A stretch of DNA of 64,000 nucleotides from NCBI GenBank assembly GCA_023663525.1, contig JAMPHF010000005.1:1-64000 (forward strand). Direction: 5' to 3'. Positions within the stretch are counted from its first letter, which is position 1, and every line of letters begins with the position of its first letter. Below the pieces are notes generated by a model that saw nothing but the letters and a program-made list of their open reading frames with translations, searched no databases and had not been told where the DNA came from. Source of the DNA: Bacteroides sp. (GTDB lineage: Bacteria; Bacteroidota; Bacteroidia; Bacteroidales; Muribaculaceae). A program made the position numbers and the translations under genes. Shown piece by piece: positions 1 through 8,790 of this stretch.

Positions 1-78
1 TAACTAAAAAATCCAGTCACTCTGGCTTAACATTTGTTTTTAAACAGCCTCTTAAATCCTGCACCCCCGATTTTTTGT

Positions 79-86
79 TATCTTTG
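79..86 (+). promoter_or_regulatory. Bacteroidota -7 promoter element before the DUF695 gene
   Basis: TATCTTTG matches the Bacteroidota TAnnTTTG element exactly and lies 32 bases before the DUF695 start codon. I see no TTTG at the usual distance upstream, so only half of the promoter is supported. Confidence 0.5.
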
Positions 87-118
87 CAGCACTATTACGA
101 AACCCAAAATAGATTTCT

Positions 119-550
119 ATGGAAAATGGAACATGGTGGACAGCACCAACCGAAAGCGAGTCCGGCAGGCTCATCCTCGTCACCGGACGGAAAGATGTCG
201 ATAAATTCCGCTCCAACCCGCGCTTCAACATCCGCGTCGAAGTAACGTGGAAATATGACGGCGATGCAACCGGTATGCCGGACAAGGATACATCCACTCT
301 CATGGAGGAGGTGCAGGACGCACTGCAGAAAGAATTCACAAAAGACCCGGTAGCGGTTTTGACCGGCATATTCACCGGCGACAATCAACGCGACTGGATT
401 TTCTATACACTCAGCACCCACATTTTCGGGCGCAAGCTCAACGAAGTTCTCGCGCCGTTCCCGCTCTTGCCACTGAGCATATACACTGAAAATGACCCCG
501 ATTGGGATGAATATAGCGAAATGTCGGAAGCCGAAATCAACCTCGACTGA
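119..550 (+). CDS. DUF695 domain protein, function unknown
   Basis: A 143-residue protein with no signal peptide or membrane segment, so probably cytoplasmic. The opening MENGTWWTAPTESESG, the segment RFNIRVEVTWKYDG near residue 35 and the acidic tail resemble the DUF695 family, whose function is not known. The middle of the protein (about residues 55-110) alternates helix and strand, as in a small alpha/beta fold. It stands alone: the next gene is 158 bases away behind its own promoter. The start is supported by the -7 promoter element just upstream. I assign no biochemical function. Confidence 0.75.
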   Translation: MENGTWWTAPTESESGRLILVTGRKDVDKFRSNPRFNIRVEVTWKYDGDATGMPDKDTSTLMEEVQDALQKEFTKDPVAVLTGIFTGDNQRDWIFYTLSTHIFGRKLNEVLAPFPLLPLSIYTENDPDWDEYSEMSEAEINLD

Positions 551-633
551 GTAATCCCGCCGCACTCTCCCGACGATGGCGGGGATGACAGCCTCAAATA
601 AATCCTAAAATTTCATAACATATTGATATTTTT

Positions 634-663
634 TTTGTTACAGCAGATTATTTCGTATCTTTG
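634..663 (+). promoter_or_regulatory. Bacteroidota promoter, -33 and -7 elements
   Basis: TTTG at 634-637 and TATCTTTG at 656-663 are separated by 18 bases, close to the usual 19-21 of the TTTG/TAnnTTTG promoter. Transcription would start about 40 bases before the exported protein at 709. Confidence 0.65.
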
Positions 664-708
664 TATTGATAATCAATAATAGGACACACAGTTCATCCAA
701 TCAAAAAT

Positions 709-1227
709 ATGAAAACACGAATAATCTTATCTGTACTCATCGCTTTGTTATGTTCCATCAGTCTGAAAGCCGCTGAAAAGTCCGAATATCCCAAAGAGCA
801 CACCAAGTCAGGCATCAGCTATATGGGAAACATTGAGGCAGGTCATATATTCCCCTGGGCGCATTTCATGAAAGGCACTTCCGGCTTCGTGACACTGACC
901 ACGACCCACGGCGTGCGCATAACGCCATATCTTTTCACCGGTCTCGGCGTAGGTGCATGGTTGGGATATTACAGCGGAGGTTGCACTATGCTCATCCCAT
1001 ATTATGCCGATGTAAGGCTGACATTGCCCAAGAAGCATTTCCGTCCGTTTTTCGACCTGAAAGCCGGACGCTTGAGCAACAATACATTCATCGGTCCCTC
1101 AATCGGATGCAAGTACGCATGGGGTAGCAAGGGAGGTATCTATCTTTCGTTTGGCACGAATTTCATTACCAACGAATATCATTCCGGCTGGGACGGTCTT
1201 AATCTCCGACTCGGCTTCGATTTCTGA
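709..1227 (+). CDS. Small exported protein, probably an outer-membrane beta-barrel
   Basis: A 172-residue protein with a clear signal peptide (residues 1 to about 21, basic start then IILSVLIALLC, cleavage near KAA). The mature part is made of alternating polar and hydrophobic strands with many Gly and aromatic residues (for example TPYLFTGLGVGAWLGYYSGG) and ends in LNLRLGFDF, a terminal-Phe strand typical of outer-membrane barrels. The size would suit an eight-stranded barrel. It has its own promoter and converges with the hydrolase gene on the other strand. I cannot name a family, and the barrel reading is inference from composition. Confidence 0.65.
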   Translation: MKTRIILSVLIALLCSISLKAAEKSEYPKEHTKSGISYMGNIEAGHIFPWAHFMKGTSGFVTLTTTHGVRITPYLFTGLGVGAWLGYYSGGCTMLIPYYADVRLTLPKKHFRPFFDLKAGRLSNNTFIGPSIGCKYAWGSKGGIYLSFGTNFITNEYHSGWDGLNLRLGFDF

Positions 1228-1289
1228 TATCGGGTGAAATACGCATCGTGGGTGACGCATCATGGTTCGGCAAGAGCCGCAGCCGTCGG

Positions 1290-2129
1290 CTAATTGAGCT
1301 GCTTTTTCAGCCAATCAGCAACCATTTTAGCTGACGAGGACTGGGTGAGGGTGAATCCATGATTCTCACCTTCGATAAGCTCAAGCCGACCTTTTTTCAA
1401 AACCTCCTCATAGTGTTCTGCATACGTGTAGGGCACTATTCTGTCATGTGTACCTTGCAGAATCAGAGCCGGACCCCGATAGAGGGCAGCCGTCTTGTAG
1501 ATAGGTAAATCCTTGGCTGTCTCGATGTAAGCCTTTCCCAATCTCAACGGCCCTGCTTCGGGGGAGTGAGGCAACTCCACATAGTCACTTTTGAGATTCC
1601 AAGGGTCGTAGGTCGCACCCATAGTGTTCCCGCGCAATGCGTCGTCACGAAGCACCGCTGCCGGAGCCATCAGGACCTCAGCCTTAATGACGAGCGATCC
1701 GAGCATTCCAGATGTCATGCTGACCACGACACCGCCCTGCGAATGTCCGACAAGTCCGATTGAACCGACCCACGGCTGTATGCGTGCCCATGCAATGACG
1801 CTCTTGAGATCATCAATCTCATTCGGGACTGTCATATTCTGAAACAGCCCGTCACTCTTGCCATGTCCGTTGAAATCGAAACGCAAGGCAGCCATACCCT
1901 GCGCCACGATATCGTCGGCAAGTTCTCTCATCAGAGGCGTACGGCAATTCCCGCTGAAACCGTGGCATATAATCACAAGCGGTACCTTTTGCACATTTTT
2001 CATTGACGGACGCTGCAATATCGCATACATGTTACCGACAGAGCCTTGGATGGTCAGCGTGTCGGATGTCTGCGACCAGCCCGAAACGAATGTCAATATA
2101 CCGGTAAAAAAAGCGATTAGTCTTCTCAT
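1290..2129 (-). CDS. Exported alpha/beta hydrolase (serine esterase/peptidase-like)
   Basis: A 279-residue protein with a signal peptide (MRRLIAFFTGILTFVSGWSQ). It has an alpha/beta hydrolase core: oxyanion loop CHGFSG near residue 55, nucleophile elbow GHSQGG with Ser130, a probable acid Asp229 in THDRIVP, and His257 in ENHGF. The family includes esterases and acyl-peptide hydrolases, and the substrate cannot be told from sequence. A longer reading from a TTG at 2168 is possible, but the ATG at 2129 places the signal peptide correctly and is preferred. It follows the lytic transglycosylase gene by 39 bases and probably shares its transcript. Confidence 0.85.
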   Translation of the reverse strand: MRRLIAFFTGILTFVSGWSQTSDTLTIQGSVGNMYAILQRPSMKNVQKVPLVIICHGFSGNCRTPLMRELADDIVAQGMAALRFDFNGHGKSDGLFQNMTVPNEIDDLKSVIAWARIQPWVGSIGLVGHSQGGVVVSMTSGMLGSLVIKAEVLMAPAAVLRDDALRGNTMGATYDPWNLKSDYVELPHSPEAGPLRLGKAYIETAKDLPIYKTAALYRGPALILQGTHDRIVPYTYAEHYEEVLKKGRLELIEGENHGFTLTQSSSAKMVADWLKKQLN

Positions 2130-2168
2130 AGTGACAGTCAACGATTTCAAATTTTGTACACCCTTCAA

Positions 2169-3917
2169 CTATCTTCTTCTTCTCGAAGTTGTCTTCTTCG
2201 CGCTCTTGGCCGGGATGGTGAGCCGCTTCCCTATCTGCAGGTTGGTGCTTTTGCCCATTCCGTTAGCAGCCTGAATGGCAGCCACGGTAGTTCCATGTCG
2301 GGCTGCAATCTTGCCGAGCGTGTCGCCCTTCTTCACCTTATAGACTGTAGACTTTGGCGCAGCGGATTGCCTGGAGTTGGCTTTAGTGGTTGCCTTGGCT
2401 GTTTTCGTTGAGGATGCACGCGAAGTTCCGCTCTTTGTAGCCGTCTCCGGCCTGGAAGTCTTGACACTGTCGCTTTCATTGATAGCATCACGAAGTTCTT
2501 TCGGGCTGACCTGAGCAACCTCGGAGGCTGCGACAACCTTGATGTTCTCCGGACTCACACGCTCAAACACCTCAATCTTCAGTTTGTCGCCCTCTTTCAC
2601 CTTTCCACGGCGAAGATGGTTCCAACGCTTTATGTCCGTGGCCGAAACCCCATATTTTCTTGCTATGTCGCGTATGCTCTCCCCACGGGCCACCACATGA
2701 GTCTTCTCCGTCATGCGCTCGGTGACCTGCGTCTGTGCAAGCTCATTGTTTGCCTCTGCGTTGACCGTCTGGTTGCTTGCGTTTTCGAGATTTGCAAGAC
2801 CGTTGTCGCTCATCGGCTGATCAGCCTCCGAACGTGCCACTCCCGGCTCCACATGGCTACGGCGGGCATAAAGATCCGAATCGTAATCGATAATCCGCTT
2901 TTCGCTCATGACGTAGCTCAGACACTGCTGCGTGGGCAGTGTCAGTGTATAGGGCCGATAGTCACCGGGGATGATGTCCTTCAGATACTGCGGATTGAGC
3001 ATTCTGATCTCATCGACAGGAATATTCAGCACAGCGGCAATCTGATTGAAATGCACATACTTATTGACCACGATCGTGTCAGTGGTCAAATGGCGTTTGA
3101 TGATGGTCGGTGTGATTCCATGCTTGTTGAAATAGTTCATCACATAGTTTGCCGCGATAAACACAGGGACATATCCACGGGTTTCCGGGGGCAGGAATTC
3201 ATATATCTCCCAAAAATCCTTTTTCCCCTCACCGGCACGCCTGAGAGCTTTATTGACATTGCCCGGACCACAATTATAGGCAGCGATTGCAAGCGACCAG
3301 TCGTCATATATCTCATGGAGCTGCTTGAGATAGCGCGCGGCGTTGCGCGACGAAAGCCTCGGATCGCGCCGTTCATCCACGAGCGAGTTAACCTCCATCC
3401 CGAGACCTTTTGCCGTTGCCGGCATGAATTGCCACAGACCGGCAGCTCCGGCGCGCGAAATGGCATTCGGGTTGATGGCCGATTCAATCACCGGAAGATA
3501 CTGAAGCTCCGTGGGCATACCCTCCTTGATGAGTTCCTCGACAAAAATAGGACCGTAATAGCTGTGGAGAGCAAGCATGTCGGCCACAAGTGTACGCTTC
3601 TTGCCGAGATACATGTTGATGAAATTCCCGACGAGTGAATTATATGGTAATTCAATTTCGGTGGGAAGCACCTTGAGCCGCTGCTCATATTCCTCAGGGG
3701 TTGCCGTCCGGTCGCCGCCCACATCCATACCGGGGACAACGAAATTCTTTATATAGAAGTTCTCCTCAAGCAAACGGGTCTGAGTCTCGAAACTTTCGGG
3801 TGCAATTATATTGTCATCTGTAATCGACTGCTTGATGTCGAGTATCGACCGGGCGTTGAGCGAACCGGAAAGCGACACCCCGACGGCAAGCAATGTGGCA
3901 AGAAGTGATTTTTTCAT
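2169..3917 (-). CDS. mltD: LysM-containing membrane-bound lytic transglycosylase, MltD type
   Basis: A 582-residue exported protein with a signal peptide (residues 1-21). Residues about 110-270 form an SLT (family 1) transglycosylase domain: the catalytic Glu145 lies in PVIESAINP, followed by AGAAGLWQFMPATA and AIAAYNCGPGNVNKA, all diagnostic. Two LysM peptidoglycan-binding repeats follow, at about 407-450 (VVARGESIRDIARKYGVS) and 527-570 (KVKKGDTLGKIAARHGTT), with a Ser/Thr/Lys-rich linker and a basic SRRRR tail. It cleaves the MurNAc-GlcNAc bond to give 1,6-anhydro ends. These products suit the AmpG-type importer encoded at 15,524. The gene lies between DUF5683 and the hydrolase in a leftward block. 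Confidence 0.93.
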   Translation of the reverse strand: MKKSLLATLLAVGVSLSGSLNARSILDIKQSITDDNIIAPESFETQTRLLEENFYIKNFVVPGMDVGGDRTATPEEYEQRLKVLPTEIELPYNSLVGNFINMYLGKKRTLVADMLALHSYYGPIFVEELIKEGMPTELQYLPVIESAINPNAISRAGAAGLWQFMPATAKGLGMEVNSLVDERRDPRLSSRNAARYLKQLHEIYDDWSLAIAAYNCGPGNVNKALRRAGEGKKDFWEIYEFLPPETRGYVPVFIAANYVMNYFNKHGITPTIIKRHLTTDTIVVNKYVHFNQIAAVLNIPVDEIRMLNPQYLKDIIPGDYRPYTLTLPTQQCLSYVMSEKRIIDYDSDLYARRSHVEPGVARSEADQPMSDNGLANLENASNQTVNAEANNELAQTQVTERMTEKTHVVARGESIRDIARKYGVSATDIKRWNHLRRGKVKEGDKLKIEVFERVSPENIKVVAASEVAQVSPKELRDAINESDSVKTSRPETATKSGTSRASSTKTAKATTKANSRQSAAPKSTVYKVKKGDTLGKIAARHGTTVAAIQAANGMGKSTNLQIGKRLTIPAKSAKKTTSRRRR

Positions 3918-3972
3918 GTCTGATGGTATTATATTGATGGAGAGTTGGTGTATGGTGGATTCATTATTTCTT

Positions 3973-4857
3973 TCAGAAGTTCAACGCCCAATAGACCCCG
4001 ACTCCGGGCATCGAGAAGCGTCCGGAGCTTTCCTGCGGGAGCAATGTCGGAGCGACATCGACACTTAGATTGGGAGTAATGTCAAAATGGGCGAGCTGTG
4101 CGTCAACGTAGGCATCAATCATCGCAATCGCATAGACCCCGATCATGCAGATGATGCAGAGGTCGCGGTTGCGGCGATAGTAGTTCTTACGTCGTCTCAA
4201 CAGGTCAGTGAGCCATGTCTTGTCGAGATCATCCTCCTTGACAGTAGGAGCGAAGAAATCCATATAGCTCTTTGTATTCGGGTCACTGTCCATTATGTCT
4301 GAATAGGCTCGGGTGTAGTCTCTGAGCATGGTGTTGTTCCAGTTCGTGGCATAGCCCAAACCCATGTATGCGCCAATCACGATTGGAAGTTTCCAGTAAC
4401 GGCGGTTGTAAAGCTGTCCTAATCCCGGAAACAAAGCTGACATCCACACGGCTTTAGTCGGATTTGGGACAAATGTGAAAGTTTTCTCCTCATTCACAAA
4501 AAGATCGGCCACCGAATCATTGGGATTGATGGGGGGAGCCGCAGCGACTGCCACAGTGTCAATGGGGAAAATGGAGACACTGTCACCGCTGACAACAAGA
4601 CTGTCAGTCACTTCTAACTGAAGCCTGCTGCCGACCGTATCGGTCACCGCAGTTACCGGGGAAACGTTGCGGCGTGTCGGTCTTACCGGTCTGTTCGGCT
4701 TAGTCGGACGGATGACCGGCACCGTATCATTGTCCACAGGAGCTAAAGTTTCAGAAAAAATGTTAAACGGGCTTGTCAGCATGACCAAAGCCATGCCGAC
4801 AAACACGATAATCATGCGCCGTATGTTTTCGTTAGCTTTTTCCGCTGCTGATTGCAT
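3973..4857 (-). CDS. DUF5683 protein, membrane-associated, next to ParB
   Basis: A 294-residue protein. It has an N-terminal hydrophobic segment (about residues 15-33), a Pro/Thr/Val-rich linker, and a C-terminal DUF5683 domain from about residue 135. That domain carries AVWMSALFPGLGQLYNRRYW, a glycine-rich hydrophobic stretch, and a second hydrophobic segment ICMIGVYAIAMIDAYVDA. The function is unknown, but the family is regularly found just after parB in Bacteroidales, as here (74-base gap). The position hints at an envelope or chromosome-segregation role, which is inference only. Confidence 0.85.
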   Translation of the reverse strand: MQSAAEKANENIRRMIIVFVGMALVMLTSPFNIFSETLAPVDNDTVPVIRPTKPNRPVRPTRRNVSPVTAVTDTVGSRLQLEVTDSLVVSGDSVSIFPIDTVAVAAAPPINPNDSVADLFVNEEKTFTFVPNPTKAVWMSALFPGLGQLYNRRYWKLPIVIGAYMGLGYATNWNNTMLRDYTRAYSDIMDSDPNTKSYMDFFAPTVKEDDLDKTWLTDLLRRRKNYYRRNRDLCIICMIGVYAIAMIDAYVDAQLAHFDITPNLSVDVAPTLLPQESSGRFSMPGVGVYWALNF

Positions 4858-4931
4858 TTTGATTTATTCAACTGAGCCTCAATCCTTTGACACAAGAGCG
4901 AATTGAAAGTCCGTTCAAATGGTCAGGCTGT

Positions 4932-5813
4932 TTACTGCTTTGCAGTGTCAAAGATAGCAATTAATCTTTCAAGTTCAGCCTCGTCGCGGAAGGAAAATGA
5001 AATTTTACCTTTGCCGGAAGCGTCACATGTCAGCTTCACAGGGGTGCTGAAACGCTGCGAGAGATGATCCTTTAAAATATCATAATCATTGTTAGAAAAT
5101 CTTTTCGCCTCCACAGCGGGGGTCGTTCCTTCGAGCGCAGCCTGCTGGTATTTCTTGGCAAGTTCCTCAACCTTACGCACCGAAAGACCCTGATTCACAA
5201 TCTCTTTATAGAGTTTTAGCTGCAATTTGAGGTCATCGATTCCCAGAAGCGCGCGGGCATGTCCCATGTCAATCCGTTTATACTTCAAACCGCGCTGTAC
5301 CTCAGCGGGCAGACGCAGGAGGCGAAGGAAATTGGCAATTGTGGCACGCTTCTTGCCGATACGCTCACTCAGACGTTCCTGCGTGAGATTATATTGCTCA
5401 ATCAGCTTCTTGAAAGTCAGAGCGATTTCAATAGCATTTAGATCCTCACGCTGAATATTCTCAATCAGGGCCATCTCCGTCAGCTCAGCATCATTAGCGG
5501 TGCGTATATAAGCCGGGACAGTCGTCAGGCCGGCCATCTTCGCCGCTCGGTAACGGCGTTCGCCGGCAATGATCTGATAGCTGTCAGGACCGGTCTCACG
5601 CAAAGACAAAGGCTGGATTATGCCAAGTTCACGTATCGACTTTGCCAGCTCCTCAAGCGACTCCTCATCAAAGAGGCTTCGCGGCTGGTCAGGATTAGGC
5701 GAGATATTCGCAATCTCTATATCATTTATTGCAGATGTGCCACGGGCAGGAGTATCGTCCATCGCTATAAGCGAATCAAGACCGCGACCAAGAGCAGGAC
5801 GTTTTGGCAACAT
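4932..5813 (-). CDS. parB: Chromosome-partitioning protein ParB
   Basis: A 293-residue ParB/Spo0J protein. It opens with the family's ALGRGLDSLI. The CTP-binding N-terminal domain spans about residues 30-125, with the GERRYRA box at 84-90 and ENIQREDLN near 115. A helix-turn-helix that recognises parS follows (LTQERLSERIGKKRATIANFL), then a C-terminal dimerisation domain. ParB loads on parS as a clamp and works with ParA to separate replicated origins. It lies downstream of parA on the same strand, but 120 bases of tandem-repeat DNA intervene. No convincing parS was found in the window. Confidence 0.95.
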   Translation of the reverse strand: MLPKRPALGRGLDSLIAMDDTPARGTSAINDIEIANISPNPDQPRSLFDEESLEELAKSIRELGIIQPLSLRETGPDSYQIIAGERRYRAAKMAGLTTVPAYIRTANDAELTEMALIENIQREDLNAIEIALTFKKLIEQYNLTQERLSERIGKKRATIANFLRLLRLPAEVQRGLKYKRIDMGHARALLGIDDLKLQLKLYKEIVNQGLSVRKVEELAKKYQQAALEGTTPAVEAKRFSNNDYDILKDHLSQRFSTPVKLTCDASGKGKISFSFRDEAELERLIAIFDTAKQ

Positions 5814-5854
5814 TGATTATTTCGATTAAATAAAACAACTAATCAACCAATATT

Positions 5855-5928
5855 ATGCATTATGAATTGTATCATGCATTATGAATTGTATTATGCATTG
5901 TGCATTATGCATTATGCATTTTGCATTA
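5855..5928. repeat. Tandem repeats between parB and parA (two 18-mers, five heptamers)
   Basis: Two identical 18-base copies (atgcattatgaattgtat at 5855-5872 and 5874-5891) are followed by five tandem heptamers of the form TGCATTN at 5894, 5901, 5908, 5915 and 5922. The tract is AT-rich and almost free of G outside the repeat word. It fills the space between the parA stop and the parB start, so it is probably transcribed as part of parAB mRNA. Confidence 0.9.
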
Positions 5929-5933
5929 AAAAA

Positions 5934-6710
5934 TCACGAAGCCTTCGCACAATTTTTGGCAATCAGTTCGCGCGCAAGTGCAATGTGTGATGTCGCCCCA
6001 CGCGAGAGAGGATCGTAAAGGAGAGCCGGAAGCCCGTGGCTCGGAGCCTCGCTCAGACGGATATTGCGCGGGATGACCGTATCAAACACCATCGGTCCGA
6101 AATGCCCCTTCAACTCCTCATAGATCTGGTTAGCGAGACGCAGACGCGCATCATACATGGTGAGGAGAAATCCCTCAATCTCAAGCGACTGATTGAGCTT
6201 CGATTTTATGATTCTGATGGTGTTGAGGAGCTTGGTAATTCCTTCAAGGGCGAAATATTCAGCCTGCACGGGAATTATCACCGAATTTGCCGCAGTGAGA
6301 GCATTGACAGTGATAAGTCCGAGCGACGGAGAGCAGTCAATCAGGATGTAGTCATACTGATCGGCAACCTTTCCAATAGCCTTTTTCATCACATTCTCGC
6401 GTGAAGGCTTATTGATAAGTTCAATCTCGGCGCCGGCAAGGTCTATTCGCGACCCCACGAGGTCAAGCCCCTCGCAACATGTTGCCACCTGCGACCCGGC
6501 TATCGGATAATCATCAACAAGACATTCGTAGATTGACGATTCCATCGATTTCGGGTCGATACCGTAGCCTGATGTAGCGTTGGCCTGGGGATCGGCATCG
6601 ATGATAAGAGTCTTTTTCCCCTCAGCGGCAAGAGAGGCTGCAAGATTGATTGTTGTCGTGGTTTTTCCTACACCGCCCTTCTGATTGGCGATGGCAATGA
6701 TTTTACCCAT
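5934..6710 (-). CDS. parA: Chromosome-partitioning ATPase ParA (Soj)
   Basis: A 258-residue ParA-type P-loop ATPase. The deviant Walker A motif KGGVGKTT at residues 11-18 has the signature lysine. DADPQANAT and DYILIDCSPSLG are the switch and Walker B regions, and QAEYFALEG and PRNIRLSEAPSHG are typical of chromosomal Soj proteins. The ATG at 6710 puts the usual MGKIIAIANQ at the N-terminus. An upstream in-frame start (6749) would add 13 atypical residues and is rejected. The protein drives origin segregation with ParB. A perfect 11-base inverted repeat surrounds its likely promoter. Confidence 0.95.
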   Translation of the reverse strand: MGKIIAIANQKGGVGKTTTTINLAASLAAEGKKTLIIDADPQANATSGYGIDPKSMESSIYECLVDDYPIAGSQVATCCEGLDLVGSRIDLAGAEIELINKPSRENVMKKAIGKVADQYDYILIDCSPSLGLITVNALTAANSVIIPVQAEYFALEGITKLLNTIRIIKSKLNQSLEIEGFLLTMYDARLRLANQIYEELKGHFGPMVFDTVIPRNIRLSEAPSHGLPALLYDPLSRGATSHIALARELIAKNCAKAS

Positions 6711-6717
6711 AAGGTTC

Positions 6718-6765
6718 TTGTTAGCAATTTTCTTGATGCAAAGTAACAAAATATATTGCTAACAA
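6718..6765 (-). promoter_or_regulatory. parA promoter region with flanking 11-bp inverted repeat
   Basis: TTGTTAGCAAT at 6718-6728 and its exact complement ATTGCTAACAA at 6755-6765 are separated by 26 bases. Between them, on the parA strand, TTACTTTG (6739-6746) matches the Bacteroidota -7 element at 7 of 8 positions. This would suit an operator controlling parA, possibly by a partition protein. The regulator is not identified. Confidence 0.5.
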
Positions 6766-6906
6766 TCAATCCCTCAACTATCAAAACGTGTTAAAATGTT
6801 GATAACTCGTCATGATTGTTAATAAACACATTTTTTAAACTTTCAACCGCTACTAAATGTTAAATAGTTAAATCAACTATAACACACACGTTAACTATTT
6901 ATATTT

Positions 6907-8355
6907 ATGAGACGATTGATTACTTTGGCTATGGTCCTGACGCTGACAGTCCTCGGGATGTGGGCTGACAGCCAGAGTGAGCTTAACAGCCATCTGAAAG
7001 CTTACAATTCACGCATCGCTGCGAAGCAATATCTACCTGCTGCACAATCGGCAACCGCTGCTGCTGCTGTGTGTGTCGATGCAAAAAATTATGACGGTGC
7101 TTTCCGTCTGCTGGGAAATTTTGACCGGGCTCTTGCCACTGCGGGCGTTGCTGCCGACTCTCTCCCCGAAGCCCGCTTCACCGTGGAGAAAAAGCGTTAT
7201 GAGATCTATAAACATCTCAAGAACAATGCCTCCACACTCAATTCACTCTCCAAGATGGGGGAATATGCCAAATTGGCAAATTCCAAAAAAATCACATCCG
7301 ATATGCTTTTCAACGAGGCGCAGTATTACTATTCGATTGACCAAAATGCTAAAGGCGACCTCTGCATCGCACGCCTCATCAAGCAGTTCGACAATTCAAA
7401 GGACTATACAGCCGCTGACAAGGTCTACAAGAAACTCATCGAGCAGGCTGTCAGCTCAGGCGATGCCGTGTTCGTGGAGCATACATACGAAAACTATATG
7501 CGCTGGTCTGACTCAATCGAGGCTATAACCGCCGACACCGAACTGGGGAAAGTAAAGAAGGAATATGCCGAGTCACAGGAGACCATTGCCGACAAAAATC
7601 ATGCCATCGCCACACGTACAGGCTGGGTTGTCACATTCGTGACTCTATTCGTAATCGCGCTCGCCGCACTCGGTATAGGCGCATTGTTCTATTTCCGCAT
7701 TCTGTCAAAAAACCGCAAGATGAAAAAGACCGTGCAGGCAGCCAATGCCCAGAGTGCTGCCAAGAGTGCGATCCTCCACAATATGTCCTCACAGATGGAG
7801 CCAACATTGGAACGCCTCGACCAGTCCGATCCCGCCGTCCAAAATCTCCGTGGCTATGTCAAACGTGTCGGAGAGCTATCTGATGTCGAGAACTCCGATA
7901 CCCATAGCGATGACATGCTGGAGGATGTGAACCTCGACACATTCTGCGAGACAATTGTCGCAAAAGTGCGACCTCTCGTCAAACCACGCACAGTGATCAC
8001 CCTCAACGGCACTAAGGGCTATGCACGAATCAACCCGACCGAGGTTGAGAAAATCTTGACCCACCTGCTGGAAAATGCAGCCAAATTCACCCCTGAAGGT
8101 GGTAAAATAACCCTCAGCTATCGCAAACGCGGAGCAAAAATCCATCAGTTCATCGTGACGGATTCTGGTCCCGGTGTCCCTGAAGAAGACCGCGAGACAC
8201 TATTCACGGCATTCTCCTCGACATGCGACATCTCTGAGGGTGACAAACTCGGACTGCCAATCTGCGCGCTCCGTGCCGAAAAAATCAATGGCAAACTTGA
8301 ACTTGACCCGACAATATCCACCGGCGCATCGTTCATATTGACCATACACGGTTGA
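6907..8355 (+). CDS. Orphan membrane sensor histidine kinase with periplasmic helical repeats
   Basis: A 482-residue protein. A signal peptide (residues 1-20) is followed by a periplasmic helical, TPR-like region (about 25-215), a coiled segment, one membrane span (about 239-263) and a cytoplasmic kinase core. The H-box is unusual: LHNMSSQMEP with His291 instead of the common SHELRTP. The ATP-binding domain has the N-box LLENAAKFTPEGG, DSGPGVPEED and a reduced G2 region KLGLPICALRAEKINGKLEL. No response-regulator gene is adjacent. It diverges from parA. Starvation or envelope sensing is common for this architecture in Bacteroidota, but the ligand is unknown. Confidence 0.8.
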   Translation: MRRLITLAMVLTLTVLGMWADSQSELNSHLKAYNSRIAAKQYLPAAQSATAAAAVCVDAKNYDGAFRLLGNFDRALATAGVAADSLPEARFTVEKKRYEIYKHLKNNASTLNSLSKMGEYAKLANSKKITSDMLFNEAQYYYSIDQNAKGDLCIARLIKQFDNSKDYTAADKVYKKLIEQAVSSGDAVFVEHTYENYMRWSDSIEAITADTELGKVKKEYAESQETIADKNHAIATRTGWVVTFVTLFVIALAALGIGALFYFRILSKNRKMKKTVQAANAQSAAKSAILHNMSSQMEPTLERLDQSDPAVQNLRGYVKRVGELSDVENSDTHSDDMLEDVNLDTFCETIVAKVRPLVKPRTVITLNGTKGYARINPTEVEKILTHLLENAAKFTPEGGKITLSYRKRGAKIHQFIVTDSGPGVPEEDRETLFTAFSSTCDISEGDKLGLPICALRAEKINGKLELDPTISTGASFILTIHG

Positions 8356-8790
8356 AAAAGACGTGTTGCTCGTCGTTACTTACGTTCTATCCCCCTATTT
8401 CTTTCCGATAATTTACTAAGGCTCATATAATTATAAATTTTCATGCGATTGTCCGAATGACATCTGTCCGTCCGGTGCAATCACAGAAAGGAGGTGTTCA
8501 AAAACCTTTTGCGGGTGTGATGCAATTCACCATCACACCCGCAAAAGCGTGCCGTAGCCCCACAGTGTCTTTCCATCCCTTTCACGGAAAGCAAATCCTT
8601 TTGGTCTTTTTTCCGAAGTTTTTTAGTAATTTTACCCTCAGAATGCCTTAGTGCCATCAGTCCATAAAGATTAAAAAGGTTTAATATCAGCATCTGAAAA
8701 GCGAAAGATGTTGAAATCCGCCAATTTTACCCTGATTGGGGACTTCTACCGACCGTCCACAGATGTTATTATTGGCAGGAGGCTAAGATT
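8356..8790. other. 435-base gap with strong hairpin, no supported gene
   Basis: The gap lies between the histidine kinase and the recycling operon. It contains a 17-bp perfect hairpin (8506-8547), a smaller one (CTTTCC/GGAAAG around 8568-8595), and a good Shine-Dalgarno-like GGCAGGAGG at 8774-8782 just before the amidase start. A 70-codon minus-strand frame (8481-8693) exists but has no family resemblance. A small RNA ending at the hairpin is possible. Confidence 0.5.
8506..8547 (-). terminator. 17-bp perfect hairpin, terminator-like on the minus strand
   Basis: CTTTTGCGGGTGTGATG (8506-8522) pairs perfectly with CATCACACCCGCAAAAG (8531-8547) around an 8-base loop. On the minus strand the stem is followed by GTTTTTG, as in an intrinsic terminator. 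On the plus strand no T-run follows. No minus-strand gene is known to end here. Confidence 0.6.

Noticed and set aside
2616..3638. Long plus-strand frame of 340 codons
   Set aside because: It lies opposite the well-supported lytic transglycosylase gene and has no recognisable motifs; it is a shadow of codon bias.
6797..6805. DnaA-box-like TGTTGATAA near parA, as a sign of oriC
   Set aside because: One mismatch, only a single box and no dnaA or dnaN nearby; the gap is simply AT-rich.
8481..8693. 70-codon minus-strand frame in the gap before the amidase
   Set aside because: No family similarity and it would end inside the strong hairpin region; a small RNA is at least as likely.
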